Positions 9,438 to 19,221 of a stretch of DNA of 64,000 nucleotides are shown here, piece by piece. The translations under genes and the position numbers were made by a program. Under the pieces are notes generated by a model. That model ran no database searches, was not told the origin of the DNA, and was given only the letters and a program-made list of their open reading frames with translations. This stretch comes from Prorocentrum cordatum (Eukaryota; Sar; Dinophyceae; Prorocentrales; Prorocentraceae), in NCBI GenBank assembly GCA_963575745.1, contig CAUYUJ010020684.1, forward strand, positions 1 through 64,000, read 5' to 3'. Numbering within the stretch: the stretch's first letter is position 1; the number at the start of each line of letters is the position of its first letter.

Positions 9438-10865
9438 ATGGTCTCCCTGATGCCGGCCAGCCCTTCTATGAAGGACGTTTCCGAGTTCTTTTTGGGGAAG
9501 TTGCCCACCGAGCAGAGGCAGCAACTCGACGCGGCGGTGGCATTGGCGACCTCGGAGGGCCGTTTCCTCCGCGTGGGCACCGCGTGCTCGGGCACCGACT
9601 CGCCCGTCGCTGTGTTCCGTGGCCTGGCGAAGGCAATGCCCAGGCTAAAGGTCGAGCACACGTTCTCATGCGAAAGCGACGTGAAGAAGAGACAATGGAT
9701 TACGGACAATTTCCCCGACTTGCCGTACCTTTTCGGTGACATCCAGGAGTTGCCGACAGGCGCAGCTTTCAACTACATCACCGGGAAAGCGGCGCAAGTT
9801 CCACCCGTGGACATTTTCATTGCAGGCTTTGTCTGCAAGTCGGTGTCCTTGGAGAACAATGAGAGAAAGAAGTACGCGAACTGCATCATAGAGGCGCGCG
9901 GTCTTACAGGCATCACGTTCCAAGGGATGATCCAGTACGTTCAGCAATTCCAGCCAGCTGTGGTAATATGTGAGAACGTGGAGGGCCTGGTCAAAAAAAA
10001 ACGCGGGTTGGAGCCAGTAGTCAACCATGTCAAGGACGAATTTGCCTCCAGCGGCTACGCCTTCCATCACAAGGTGCTGGACTCCAGGGACTTCCTGCTG
10101 CCCCACCGGCGCAAGCGGTGCTGGATGTGGGCCTTCCGCGGCCTGGCGCACGCGGGCGCCGCGGCGCTGGCGGGCGAGGCCGTGCTGGCCCTGCGCCAGA
10201 AGAGGCATTGGGAGATGAACGCCCTCTTCCGGAGTGTGAAGGCCAGCGACGTCGACATGCGGAGGCCGCTCAACGAGCGCGAGCGCTCCGTGGTGCAGAA
10301 GGTGCTTTCGAAGCTTTCGCCAAGAAAGCGCGGAGAGGAGGTCGTGGTGGACGTCGGCAAATCTTTGGAGAGGGCGGTTCATTGCGTAGGTGCAGCGCCA
10401 TGCGTGTTTCCCAATTCTCGGCCATACCGCGTAAAGAAGGACAAGCTCCTATCGCCTGAGCAGGTCCACGCGGTGCAGGGGATCTTCAAAGAGGACTTCT
10501 CTGCGCTGGCGCGCAGGGGAAAGGAGAAGAAAATACTCACGCGCGACCTCTCTGGCAATGCCTGCTCCACAACAGTGTGCATGGCGGTCGCCATCGCGGT
10601 ACTTTGTCATGGCCCGTTGCTAGGGACAGGCGCCTTGAAGCGCATTCAGGCGGTCACGGAGGAGCACCTCGAGGGGGCCGCCGCTCCAGCCACGCCGCCC
10701 GCGAGGGCCTCGCGCGCCCCCGTGGCGACGACGCCGCGGCGCGCGCAGCCCCCGCGCGCGGTCCAGAGGACCCGCGCCGGCGCCAGTTCACCGGCAGCGG
10801 GCGGCCCGCTGGCGAAGAGGTTGAGGGTGAATTCCAGTGACGTGGGGCGGCAATACGAATTCTAG
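9438..10865 (+). CDS. DNA (cytosine-5)-methyltransferase
   Basis: A 475-aa single-domain C5 methyltransferase. ATG 9438 has a good context (AACCATGG). Motif I (SAM binding) is VGTACSGTDSPVAVF. Motif IV is DIFIAGFVCKSVS: the catalytic cysteine (about nt 9835) is present, but the usual Pro-Cys-Gln reads Val-Cys-Lys. Motif VI is ICENVEGL with the catalytic Glu-Asn-Val. Motif VIII is RDFLLPHRRKRCWMW, and motif X is probably SGNACSTTVC. The region between VIII and X (target recognition) is only about 130 residues. There is no accessory reader domain (PWWP, BAH or UBA), so it does not resemble DNMT1 or DNMT3. The C-terminal 70 residues are Ala/Pro/Arg-rich and disordered. The leader relic upstream and the lack of introns suggest a retrocopy. 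Methyltransferases carried by dinoflagellate retrotransposons are known, but no RT is attached here. Confidence 0.88.
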   Translation: MVSLMPASPSMKDVSEFFLGKLPTEQRQQLDAAVALATSEGRFLRVGTACSGTDSPVAVFRGLAKAMPRLKVEHTFSCESDVKKRQWITDNFPDLPYLFGDIQELPTGAAFNYITGKAAQVPPVDIFIAGFVCKSVSLENNERKKYANCIIEARGLTGITFQGMIQYVQQFQPAVVICENVEGLVKKKRGLEPVVNHVKDEFASSGYAFHHKVLDSRDFLLPHRRKRCWMWAFRGLAHAGAAALAGEAVLALRQKRHWEMNALFRSVKASDVDMRRPLNERERSVVQKVLSKLSPRKRGEEVVVDVGKSLERAVHCVGAAPCVFPNSRPYRVKKDKLLSPEQVHAVQGIFKEDFSALARRGKEKKILTRDLSGNACSTTVCMAVAIAVLCHGPLLGTGALKRIQAVTEEHLEGAAAPATPPARASRAPVATTPRRAQPPRAVQRTRAGASSPAAGGPLAKRLRVNSSDVGRQYEF

Positions 10866-11582
10866 CCGGGCGTTGTTTTATATTTTCTATCAGGCGCCTT
10901 GTGCCGGAGGAGGAGGCGGAAATGGATGTCCAGGGACTGGGGCGGGGAGGTGGCGGGGCCTGGTCACGGGCGTGGCCGCGAATATTGAGAAAACGGGTTC
11001 CTGGTCTTAGCTGGCCCTTCCAGGGCACCGCTTTGAACCATCTATGAGCTACTGCGCGGAGGGCTAGGGTGCTGAGAATAGGGTTTCTCGGCCAGCACCC
11101 TGCGTTTAGGCCAGCACCCTGCGTTTAGGGTGCTGAGAATAGGGTTTCTTTGCCGCCGTCACCCTTGTCCAACTTCTGCGACTGCGAGCCGCGCCGCCGA
11201 GCTGGCCATCTCGACGCAGTCAGGATCGCAAGCGGTCGCTCAGACAGCGAATCGCTCGAGCCAACAAAGGCAACGATCGAAGCACCTGGCCCGCCGGAAC
11301 ATGAGCCACGCAGGCCCGAAAAAGGCCCGTTTATCCAACATTGGGAGCATGGCCCGTCTTGTCTTGGAGTCCTCGTGGGGCCCGCCTGGAAGCCATTTGG
11401 GCAGTCTTGGGGCCCTATTGGAGGCGTCTTGGGGCCCTGGGCGGGCGCCAAACTGGTGCAAGCAAGCGTTGAGTTGTTCAATGATGTTTCAATTCTTGGT
11501 GCCGCGGCGGGGCGGGCTCGGGAGGCACCGTCTTGGGGCTCTTGGGCCGTCTTGGGTCGCACGCTGTCTCCCCCCTTATCCC

Positions 11583-11681
<99 letters not shown>

Positions 11682-12048
11682 CGGACAAGTAGGCGGACCA
11701 GGGTCCGTCCGCGAGGCGCACTGCGGTGCGACAACTCGCTAAACACTATTTGCGGCGGTGCAGCCTTTAGATACGAGGGCGGGCAACAAAAAACCCCTCC
11801 CCCGGCGCAGTGCGACAGACGCTACAGACGGCGGACAGACGATGATGATCTCACCTGTCAGACCGCGTAAAGAAAGAGGCCCCAACAAGAAAGGCGACGT
11901 GCTGACACGTGGCTAGGCGGCTTGGCAGACCGCCAGTTGGGCGCTTGGCCGCTAAGCGGCGCGCAGTGACGGGGCACCCCCCGCCCCCACGCCCTGACAC
12001 CGTGGACGCGGAGCCACGCGTACACACGGGCAGGCAGAAAGGAGGAGA
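10866..12048. other. Intergenic region with inverted-repeat motif and microsatellite
   Basis: At 11067-11150 the pieces GGGTGCTGAGAATAGGGTTTC and CCAGCACCCTGCGTTTAG alternate and can pair (GGGTGCT with AGCACCC). Bases 11340-11450 belong to the 'TCTTGGGGCC' low-complexity family also seen at 29.4, 30.5, 37.0 and 45.8 kb. Bases 11946-11962 contain the palindrome CCGCT-A-AGCGG just beyond the end of the minus-strand gene. No gene is visible. Confidence 0.55.
11587..11681. repeat. (GA)n microsatellite
   Basis: About 95 bases of GA dinucleotides with a short interruption (AAAAAAGAG) at 11638-11645. A similar GA tract at 27920-27994 lies beyond the other end of the 16 kb minus-strand block. Confidence 0.95.
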
Positions 12049-15000
12049 TTAGCGCGGGGCACCAGGTGGAGCGCCGCGGAACGATGACAGCATAGCTTGG
12101 ATGGTGAGTGACGGCACGGCACCATCGGGCGAGGGCGTGAGCAGCTCGGCGAAGGCTCGCCCGGCGCTGTGGAGGCGCTGGAGTAGAGGGCCTTGGCGAG
12201 CTTGGGCGGCGGCGAGGTCCGCGGCGAGAGCAACGCACCTCTGCTGGAGAGCAGCCATAGCCTGGGACAGCTCGGTTTCGCGGTCGGTGAGGGGTGGCTG
12301 CTCAGTGCCAGCGGCCGAGGGCCTCGAGACAGAGGCGAGGTCCTCGGTACGCCTGTCCAGATGGTGGACTAGCGTAGTGCGGCACCCAGTACGCTGTCGT
12401 CCGTCACCCTTGAAAGGTGACTGGAGGGGAACACGCGACCCCAGGGCTGGAGCCGCTAGGGCCACGCCCCGAGAGGTCGGGAGAGCCGCATCCTCTCGCT
12501 CAGCAACGATGGAAGCGTGGACGGGGCGCGAGGGCCTGTCTGGTTCAGTGCCCTGCGGGGGGGCTGAAGCCGCCCCCGCGGGCTGCCGCCGGTGGGGGGG
12601 CGGAGTGGTTTGCGCGGTGGGACCAATCATGATGCCGTGCAAGGGCTCTGAGGTCGGTCGCGTAGAAGGGTGGCGTCTCGGTAGGGCGGCATGGTCGGCA
12701 GCGTGGGGTGTCGGCGGTGCGTCGTCTATGCCACTCAGTCCGCGGGGGTCACCCAGGTCGTCGTCGGCGTCTTGGCGGTGGCCGATATCATCGTATGGGG
12801 GCGATGTCGCTCTCGGGGACGGAGTCGCGGTAGGCATCGAGAGGTTGCCCGACGGGGCAGGGTTTTCGCTGACTGGTCCGTCGTCCAAAGCGTCCGATCC
12901 CCCACCGAAGCTGAACAGGTCGTCCTCCTGTTCGTCAGCGTCTTGAAGGTGAGCGGCGTTGTCATGTGGGTGCGATGCCGCTCTCAGTGGCGGAGTCGAG
13001 GGCGACGTGCGGGTGCCCGACGGGGCAAGGTTGGCGCTGGCTGGCCCGTCGCCTAGGAAGTCAAGGCCCCCGCCAAAGCCGAACGGGTCGTCCTCCTGTT
13101 CGTCGAATATCGCCCGTTGGGCCTCGGCCCAGAGCTCGTCCGGGTTCTGTGGGATGTCTGGTCCAGCCGCGGGTGGTGCCTGGTCAGACAGCAGGGGATT
13201 TGGTTCCATTTTGTTGAGTTCCGCAGCTGTAAACCCAGCCCTGCGGTGTGGGAGGGGGAGTGTGCGGTGTCTACGCTCGTAGATGGCGACAGCGACTCCA
13301 TGAAGCACGGTCGCTTGGCGATGTCGTGTTTTGGCAGCTTCGACAATGTCGTCTGGAAGGTTATGAGTACGTGCCGCCGTTGTGGCGAGGGCGTCAGCCT
13401 GACGATTGAACTCCTCCGCGATGGGCCCGATGAGCCCGAGGTCGATGCCCATGTCGCCCAGGTGGCTTGCGATTTTCTCGACGCGGAACATGTTGGGCTT
13501 GGCCATGACGCATCGGTGGATCTTTTCCCAGAGCTCCACGTGCGTGCCCTGCGGTGGTGAGTGTCCGTCGATGATACTTTGGAACCCATCGACCACCGCC
13601 TGGTTGTCCACGAAAACGTGTACGGGCCGTTCAGCACATGCCGTGAGGTGGACAATGGCGAGGGTCTCCGCAAGCTGTGCGTTCTGCGTAATGCCGTGAA
13701 CGCGTGCACTGTAGTTCATGCGGTGGTCGATGCCGTAGTAGACGCCGTAGCCCGCTCGTGCTAGCAATGGGATGGCTTGGTTGGTGCATGCACCGTCCGT
13801 GGCAGCGTAGACCCATGTCCAACCAGTGTCGTGGTCAAGGTAGGTGGTGTAGGAGTCCTGGGCTGAAGCCGCAGGATCTCCCTCAGGTGGGGGCCGCGGT
13901 ATGGGCTGAGGTAGCGGGTCCCTCGCGAGGTCGGCCTGCAGGTCGAGGAGGGCTGGGTCTTCATCGAAGAGCCCGCAGTGTCTTGTGTGCGGCGGAAGAC
14001 GGGCCCACTGCTCGTCACTGATGAGGGTGGTGAGAGGGAGTCTTTCTCGGGCCCAGCACTTGCAGTCGCGGACAGTGTGCTCCTGAGTTTCCTCTTCCTC
14101 GTCGCAGTATCGGCAGATGGGGCTGGGGTCAGCAGACGTGTTTGATCGGGATCGTCGCTGTTGGGTGTGGTCCCCGCCCGACAGGTAGTTCAGGAGGAGC
14201 GCCAGCTGCCAGGCATTGCATTTGGCTGCTCCTTTCGTTCGGGCGAGCCACGTGCTGGCGAAGAGGTCGAGGCCCTGTCTGACAGAGGCAAGGTATCCAA
14301 GGTCGTGACGCCGTGGCTTGATCCTCCTCAGAAAGGCTCTGCGTTGTGAGGCCCGCAGCATGTGAAGGAAGGCGTTTTGGGGTAAGTTCAGCCAACTGAT
14401 CTGGCAGCCCCAGTCGTCGTACATGATGCCAAATGTGGGCCAGGTCCAACGGAGCTGCTGGAGCGACTGGACAAGTCGTCCGACAGGTCCTCCACCAAAC
14501 AGGGTCTGAACGTGGTGTTGGAGATCCCTGACGAGACCGCAGAGTGTAGCGTCGCGATTAACCTGTCGCCGCAGACACAGGAAAACTTCACGCTGCGTGA
14601 TGGCGTCAATCTCCAGGGCGTGTCCTGGGACGCACACGGCCATGAGAGTCCAAAACTCGACCCACTTGTTTCCCTTGGGGCGGATAGCCGCCTTAAGGGC
14701 ATGGTTGTAGGCAGTTTTGACGGGGCCTGATGGGGCTTGAATGTCGGTGCCCGTGGTACAGACGCTGGCAGCAAGGGAACGGGCGTGCCGCGCCTTAATA
14801 AGCATCGGCGATGGGAGCTTGCCAATGCGCGGCAGGCGACTAGTCGCCCTCCGAACACGGGCGTCAGCGGTGGCCGTGAGGTTAAGCGCGGCTGGAGCCG
14901 GCGCTGCCTCGGCGTTGATGTAACTCCCGACGAGCTTGAAGGAGTCGACCACGCGTAAGGGCCGTTCCGCCAGAGTGAGCTGGGTAACGGCGGCGTGAAG

Positions 15001-18000
15001 CTCGTCGGTGAGCGCCCACCCCGCCACTTTGCCAGGGTGAATGCGTTGACCTGAAAATCGATCAAACTTGGCGGTTTCATCAAGAGATTTCTGCAACTCA
15101 GGCGCGGTGTGAGTAGTGGAGTTGCTGTCGTCAACAAAGGTAGTGCTGAGTGATCGCGGAACGTATCGATGCTGTCTCTTGGTCCACACACACATGAGCA
15201 GCTTAATGTCGTCCAGGGACCAAGAGCTTCCCTGGAGGTGACCGTTGGTCCTGGCCAATTCCTTAGAGTACGCTCCGTTCATGCGGATGTAGCGTTTGTG
15301 GCGACTGTAGAAGTTTCTGCGGACAGTAACGATGTCTTGGGGGCACCCCGCGTGAAGCGCAAGGTTAAGGCAGATGTCCGTGATGAGGTAGTCGAAACAC
15401 TTCTGTCGGTCAAGGGCAGCCCCAGCTAAGGGAAGGAGTAAGGCCCTGGCGTGTTCGATGCGCAGGGCAAGAGAGGTGCTGACGTCCCCAATGGTAGCTT
15501 TGGGGACAGCGCCAAAGCTCGTGGCGTGGGTCCATCCTTTCCGCCAGTCCGTGAGGCTGCGGTAAGCTGGCGCTTCCCACGCATACATCCAAACGGAAAG
15601 CACCGAGAGAAGTCGTTGGTCCGTTGGGAGTTCGCCTCGGCCTTTTCGGAGGCACGGGTTTGGCACATGAAGGAGGGGTTCTGGGATGGTGCCAGTGCGT
15701 TGCATAGCGCGTAAGACGCTGGCGAAGAGGCGAAGGATGTCGTCGGGTAACTCCTTAGCCTCCTTAGTAGTCCAGCCGTCCAGTCCCCCCGCACGGCGCG
15801 GTGAACGGGTGCGAATAAAGTGGATGAGTTGGTCGTCGGTGAGGTGGAAAGGGGTAGCTGGTGATGGCGTAGGCAGCTCTTGTCGGTACTCGTCGTAGAA
15901 GTCAGCCCACGTCGGCATGGCTTCGGCGTCATGTCCTGCACGGGCGCGGTACCTGCCCAAGATGGGCTCCCAGGTGTCGACCATGAGCTTAAGCATGTCT
16001 TTGGTATTAGCAACAATGGCGTTGGCAGGGAGAATGTCGGGGACTTGTGCAGGTGGTGGTTCACAAGTGTGGTCTTCGTCGTTGTCCGTGTCGGGCGAAC
16101 TACCGTCGCTGGGGCTGAAGCCGCCAGCTTCGGTGTCAGCGTCGCTATCGTCCGTGCTAGCTTTGTCAGGTTTGAAGGCGTTGGTGTCGCAGTGGAGTTG
16201 CGTATCGTCAGGTGTGGTAGGCGTGCGGAGATACGCCGTGGGCGAGCTGTCAGCAGCCCGTGCGTATATGGCCGCCTTTCGCCCGCTTGGCTCGCGGACG
16301 CCCTCAGCCCATATCTTGATGCGTTCAGCTTTGGCACGGTTCGCACGTCGCGCCAGCTCTAAGTCGAGGTTTTGGATCAAACCGTCAAGGTGCTCTCCGT
16401 GAGGTGCTGGCTCGTCGGGGGTCCAGGCCTCGGGGAAGTCAAGGAGAACCGTGGGGCGCAGCTTGTGACATAGGAGGCGGGCCGCGGTCCACGTGCAGTC
16501 GATGCGCTGCGCTAGGTACGGCGGGATGGCACGGCAATCTAAATGATGGTGCTGTCCGATGAAGCGAAGCTCACAGAGTTGCCGATGGAGCTTGCGCAGT
16601 CGGTTCATGTGTATCGTGGAAGCTCCGTAGGTGGGGAAGGCGCGGGGGACAACTGGTCGCTCCTCGAACATGGGCGTGAGCCCGTGCATGGTGGGGGGCT
16701 TCTTTTTTGGGTGGTCGGGCGGTGGAGGTGGCAGGTCGCGCAGACGGGTGAGATGGTACTCATGACTGGCCTCGTTAGCCAGGGCGAACATGCGTTCCAC
16801 GTCGTCGCGTGTGTCGGCCTGCTCCATGCGGTCCTGATATCGCCCAGCGATGAGGGTCCCTAATGCCTGCAGTTCGCGACCCTCGTGAGCTCCATCGTTG
16901 GGAGGGTAGGGCGTGGGGGCGAGAAGGCGTCGGGCCGTATGGTCGAGGCGACTGAGGTCAAGCGTGACCTGCAGGCCAACATGGGACTTCGCTGGCAAGT
17001 CGCGTAGATAGCAGAAGTCGGTGACAAGGGATCGCGCCGCTTGGTTGGCAATGATATAATCGATGCGCGAAGTGCGGGGGCACTTGGTGACGCGGTCCCA
17101 GTCAGGGATATTGCCGTATGTGTGCATGGTGTGGTCTGGTGTGCCCTCAGCGACGTTAAACCATCCGTGCTGCATCATGTGCAGCAGGTGTGGATTGTCG
17201 TCGATGTTCGTGTTGGCGTCCATGCAGATGAAATACGGGGCTGAGCCGACCCTAGCGGCGGCGCAGTCAGCGAGCCGAAAAAGATCTGTGCTGTCTCCTC
17301 CAGCAATCCCGTAGAGGCTCGCTATGTAGATCCCAGCGGGCCCGTGGTTGTTTCGTCGCCGCCTGCGGCGGTGCTGAGTGCAGAGCGGGAGAAAGGCCTC
17401 GTGCCATCTTTTCTTGGCCTTGAGGGCGACGATACAGGGCGCAGTGTCGTCGACAGTGGAGTCGACAATGGCATCCTTAGAGAGGATGGCGACCCCTCCC
17501 GAGGCGCCAGTGTTGCCCACGACGGTGTGGTCTGTGCCGCCGTGGGCAGCTCTGCGCTGGGCTCGCGCCAGATCCAGGTCAGGTCCAAGACTGGCGTGGT
17601 ATCCCCCGTGGTGTGGATTGGCGGCGCTGGTAGCGATGGCTTGTCTGGTCGGCTTGGCATGTCGGGTCTCCTGCAGTGCTATGACTGCGGCGTTGTGGTC
17701 GACACCAAGAGCGGTGATGGTTGGCCAGTTCGCTGAGAGACTGGTGATGTTTAGGCTGACGAGGTGTATGGAGCGACCTGGCCCGTCTCCATCGGTGGAG
17801 CTGGGGTTTGCACGCCCCGCACGGTGTAGGTCAGCCTGACCCTCGCCCAGGTAGAAGGCTTGGCCACAGTAGGAGCTCATGGCGTTCCTATGGATTAGCT
17901 TGACCGGGGCTGAAGCCGCCGTCAGGCCAGAAGTATAGGCGAGACATGGTCGGCACTGCGCCAGGGGGGGTTCATAAACGTCAGTAAAACTGTCTCGAAA

Positions 18001-19221
18001 AATCCTCCTCACTCCTGTACCATAGGGGACGAGGGGAGGAGAGGTGAGACGGCAGCAGAGAGAGAGGGAGGCGACTCCTCGATCCGTCCTGCCGAACACA
18101 AAAGCAAAAGCGAAACGGCGGCGGCGGCTAGGCGCGGCAGCGGCACAACGCACGCGCATATACTGCGCACGCGACACCGCTGGTCCGTCCTGCGGTGGCG
18201 CGCCCGCCCCGTCAGTATCTTGATGAGCAGCATCTGGTGGAACAGCTCGAGCAGCGCGGTCGGTGGCCTGGCGCTGGGCCTCGTCCATGCCCGCTGCCGT
18301 GAGGCCCGCGTTGCGGACAGGGCTGATTCCCCGCGGGGCCGCCGCTGCCGCGGCAGCGGCTGAGGTGGCGGGGGCTCCGCCCCGACTCTGAGGTGAGAGC
18401 GGTGAGCCACCGCCGAAACCCGCCGCAAGGTCCTTGACACGGTACTTGTTCTTGAACGGGTCGAAGGTCGGCGCCTCGTCGATGGGGACGATCACGCGGG
18501 TGGGCAGCGGCGGCTCGTGGTCCGTGGACGGCGTCGGCTCGAGGTCGACCTGGCCAGGTTCGATGACGCTGGCACCGAAGCGTGGCACCACTTCGGGGGC
18601 TCGGCCATCAGCCTGAGTCTCGCGAGGCGGCGAGCTCGTGGAGCTCCCTGGGGCCTTGCGTGAGCTGTGGCGGCTGCAGGACCTGCTGCGCGGGACGCGC
18701 CCGCCCGTGTGGCGGTCGCGTGGCGAGGTCGCCTGGGCATTAGCGCGCTCGGAATCCGCCCTGCTCGGGGATCGGATCGGCGCCGCGCAGGGTGATGGGC
18801 TGGGCTGGCGGGAGGCGCTTGTGCCGCCCTCCGCCGTGGCTGTGGCCTGGTCAGGGTCGACAGCGTCGGGGCGGGGGCTGACGTGGTGGGCGCTTCCCTC
18901 GCTGTGCCGCGGGGAGGCGCTGTGATGCGCCTGGGTGTACGTGAGGACGAGCGGGACAAGCGGCTGCCTCTCCCGCTCAGGTGGGGCAGGTTTTGCCTGG
19001 GCAGGGCGCAGCGCTGCAGCCACGTTTGGCGGGGGCGTGTGCTGGCGCGGTTGCCAAGCACGCACGTTCGCATCACGCCATCCTTCAGGGCGCCCTGTCC
19101 TGCCACGGTTTGTTGCAGCCCCCTGGGCTGAAGCCGCAGGGGTTATCACTGCGGGCTGGTTGCTGGAGGTGCCATCATGTCGGCCTGAGTAATGGCCCCA
19201 GGCGCGCGTGGACCCTGGCAC
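12049..19221 (-). CDS. Non-LTR retrotransposon ORF2: endonuclease, reverse transcriptase, zinc knuckle, RNase H
   Basis: The frame is open for 2,390 codons. The first open codon is GTG at 19221; in-frame ATGs are at 18288 and 17880. ATG 17880 (MSSYCGQAF) directly precedes the catalytic part. Counting from 19221, residues about 477-754 are an APE-type endonuclease: SLNITSLS, ALQETR, DANTN, RIDYIIAN and SHVGL are all present. Residues about 1124-1424 are reverse transcriptase: GGLDGW, motif A as DRQKCFDYL (usually K-A-F-D) and motif C as FVDDSN. A CCHC knuckle (CRYC...HTVRDC) is near 1700-1718. RNase H spans about 1803-1947, with ATDGAC, AETLA, FVDNQ and RQADALA giving all four acidic catalytic positions. 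The C-terminal 440 residues are disordered, with two DEQEDD-FGGG repeats and a final coiled coil. All catalytic motifs are intact in one frame, so the element may be recently active. Family-B hairpins sit in the linkers between domains. Confidence 0.88.
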   Translation of the reverse strand: MPGSTRAWGHYSGRHDGTSSNQPAVITPAASAQGAATNRGRTGRPEGWRDANVRAWQPRQHTPPPNVAAALRPAQAKPAPPERERQPLVPLVLTYTQAHHSASPRHSEGSAHHVSPRPDAVDPDQATATAEGGTSASRQPSPSPCAAPIRSPSRADSERANAQATSPRDRHTGGRVPRSRSCSRHSSRKAPGSSTSSPPRETQADGRAPEVVPRFGASVIEPGQVDLEPTPSTDHEPPLPTRVIVPIDEAPTFDPFKNKYRVKDLAAGFGGGSPLSPQSRGGAPATSAAAAAAAAPRGISPVRNAGLTAAGMDEAQRQATDRAARAVPPDAAHQDTDGAGAPPQDGPAVSRAQYMRVRCAAAAPSRRRRFAFAFVFGRTDRGVASLSLCCRLTSPPLVPYGTGVRRIFRDSFTDVYEPPLAQCRPCLAYTSGLTAASAPVKLIHRNAMSSYCGQAFYLGEGQADLHRAGRANPSSTDGDGPGRSIHLVSLNITSLSANWPTITALGVDHNAAVIALQETRHAKPTRQAIATSAANPHHGGYHASLGPDLDLARAQRRAAHGGTDHTVVGNTGASGGVAILSKDAIVDSTVDDTAPCIVALKAKKRWHEAFLPLCTQHRRRRRRNNHGPAGIYIASLYGIAGGDSTDLFRLADCAAARVGSAPYFICMDANTNIDDNPHLLHMMQHGWFNVAEGTPDHTMHTYGNIPDWDRVTKCPRTSRIDYIIANQAARSLVTDFCYLRDLPAKSHVGLQVTLDLSRLDHTARRLLAPTPYPPNDGAHEGRELQALGTLIAGRYQDRMEQADTRDDVERMFALANEASHEYHLTRLRDLPPPPPDHPKKKPPTMHGLTPMFEERPVVPRAFPTYGASTIHMNRLRKLHRQLCELRFIGQHHHLDCRAIPPYLAQRIDCTWTAARLLCHKLRPTVLLDFPEAWTPDEPAPHGEHLDGLIQNLDLELARRANRAKAERIKIWAEGVREPSGRKAAIYARAADSSPTAYLRTPTTPDDTQLHCDTNAFKPDKASTDDSDADTEAGGFSPSDGSSPDTDNDEDHTCEPPPAQVPDILPANAIVANTKDMLKLMVDTWEPILGRYRARAGHDAEAMPTWADFYDEYRQELPTPSPATPFHLTDDQLIHFIRTRSPRRAGGLDGWTTKEAKELPDDILRLFASVLRAMQRTGTIPEPLLHVPNPCLRKGRGELPTDQRLLSVLSVWMYAWEAPAYRSLTDWRKGWTHATSFGAVPKATIGDVSTSLALRIEHARALLLPLAGAALDRQKCFDYLITDICLNLALHAGCPQDIVTVRRNFYSRHKRYIRMNGAYSKELARTNGHLQGSSWSLDDIKLLMCVWTKRQHRYVPRSLSTTFVDDSNSTTHTAPELQKSLDETAKFDRFSGQRIHPGKVAGWALTDELHAAVTQLTLAERPLRVVDSFKLVGSYINAEAAPAPAALNLTATADARVRRATSRLPRIGKLPSPMLIKARHARSLAASVCTTGTDIQAPSGPVKTAYNHALKAAIRPKGNKWVEFWTLMAVCVPGHALEIDAITQREVFLCLRRQVNRDATLCGLVRDLQHHVQTLFGGGPVGRLVQSLQQLRWTWPTFGIMYDDWGCQISWLNLPQNAFLHMLRASQRRAFLRRIKPRRHDLGYLASVRQGLDLFASTWLARTKGAAKCNAWQLALLLNYLSGGDHTQQRRSRSNTSADPSPICRYCDEEEETQEHTVRDCKCWARERLPLTTLISDEQWARLPPHTRHCGLFDEDPALLDLQADLARDPLPQPIPRPPPEGDPAASAQDSYTTYLDHDTGWTWVYAATDGACTNQAIPLLARAGYGVYYGIDHRMNYSARVHGITQNAQLAETLAIVHLTACAERPVHVFVDNQAVVDGFQSIIDGHSPPQGTHVELWEKIHRCVMAKPNMFRVEKIASHLGDMGIDLGLIGPIAEEFNRQADALATTAARTHNLPDDIVEAAKTRHRQATVLHGVAVAIYERRHRTLPLPHRRAGFTAAELNKMEPNPLLSDQAPPAAGPDIPQNPDELWAEAQRAIFDEQEDDPFGFGGGLDFLGDGPASANLAPSGTRTSPSTPPLRAASHPHDNAAHLQDADEQEDDLFSFGGGSDALDDGPVSENPAPSGNLSMPTATPSPRATSPPYDDIGHRQDADDDLGDPRGLSGIDDAPPTPHAADHAALPRRHPSTRPTSEPLHGIMIGPTAQTTPPPHRRQPAGAASAPPQGTEPDRPSRPVHASIVAEREDAALPTSRGVALAAPALGSRVPLQSPFKGDGRQRTGCRTTLVHHLDRRTEDLASVSRPSAAGTEQPPLTDRETELSQAMAALQQRCVALAADLAAAQARQGPLLQRLHSAGRAFAELLTPSPDGAVPSLTIQAMLSSFRGAPPGAPR

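Noticed and set aside
11067-11150. TTTAGG/GGGTTT pieces resembling a plant-type telomere repeat
   Set aside because: Only isolated units inside an inverted-repeat motif; no tandem TTTAGGG array.
12101-18925. Several plus-strand ORFs opposite the reverse transcriptase gene
   Set aside because: They are antisense to an ORF with full endonuclease, RT and RNase H motifs; GC-rich third positions keep the opposite strand open.
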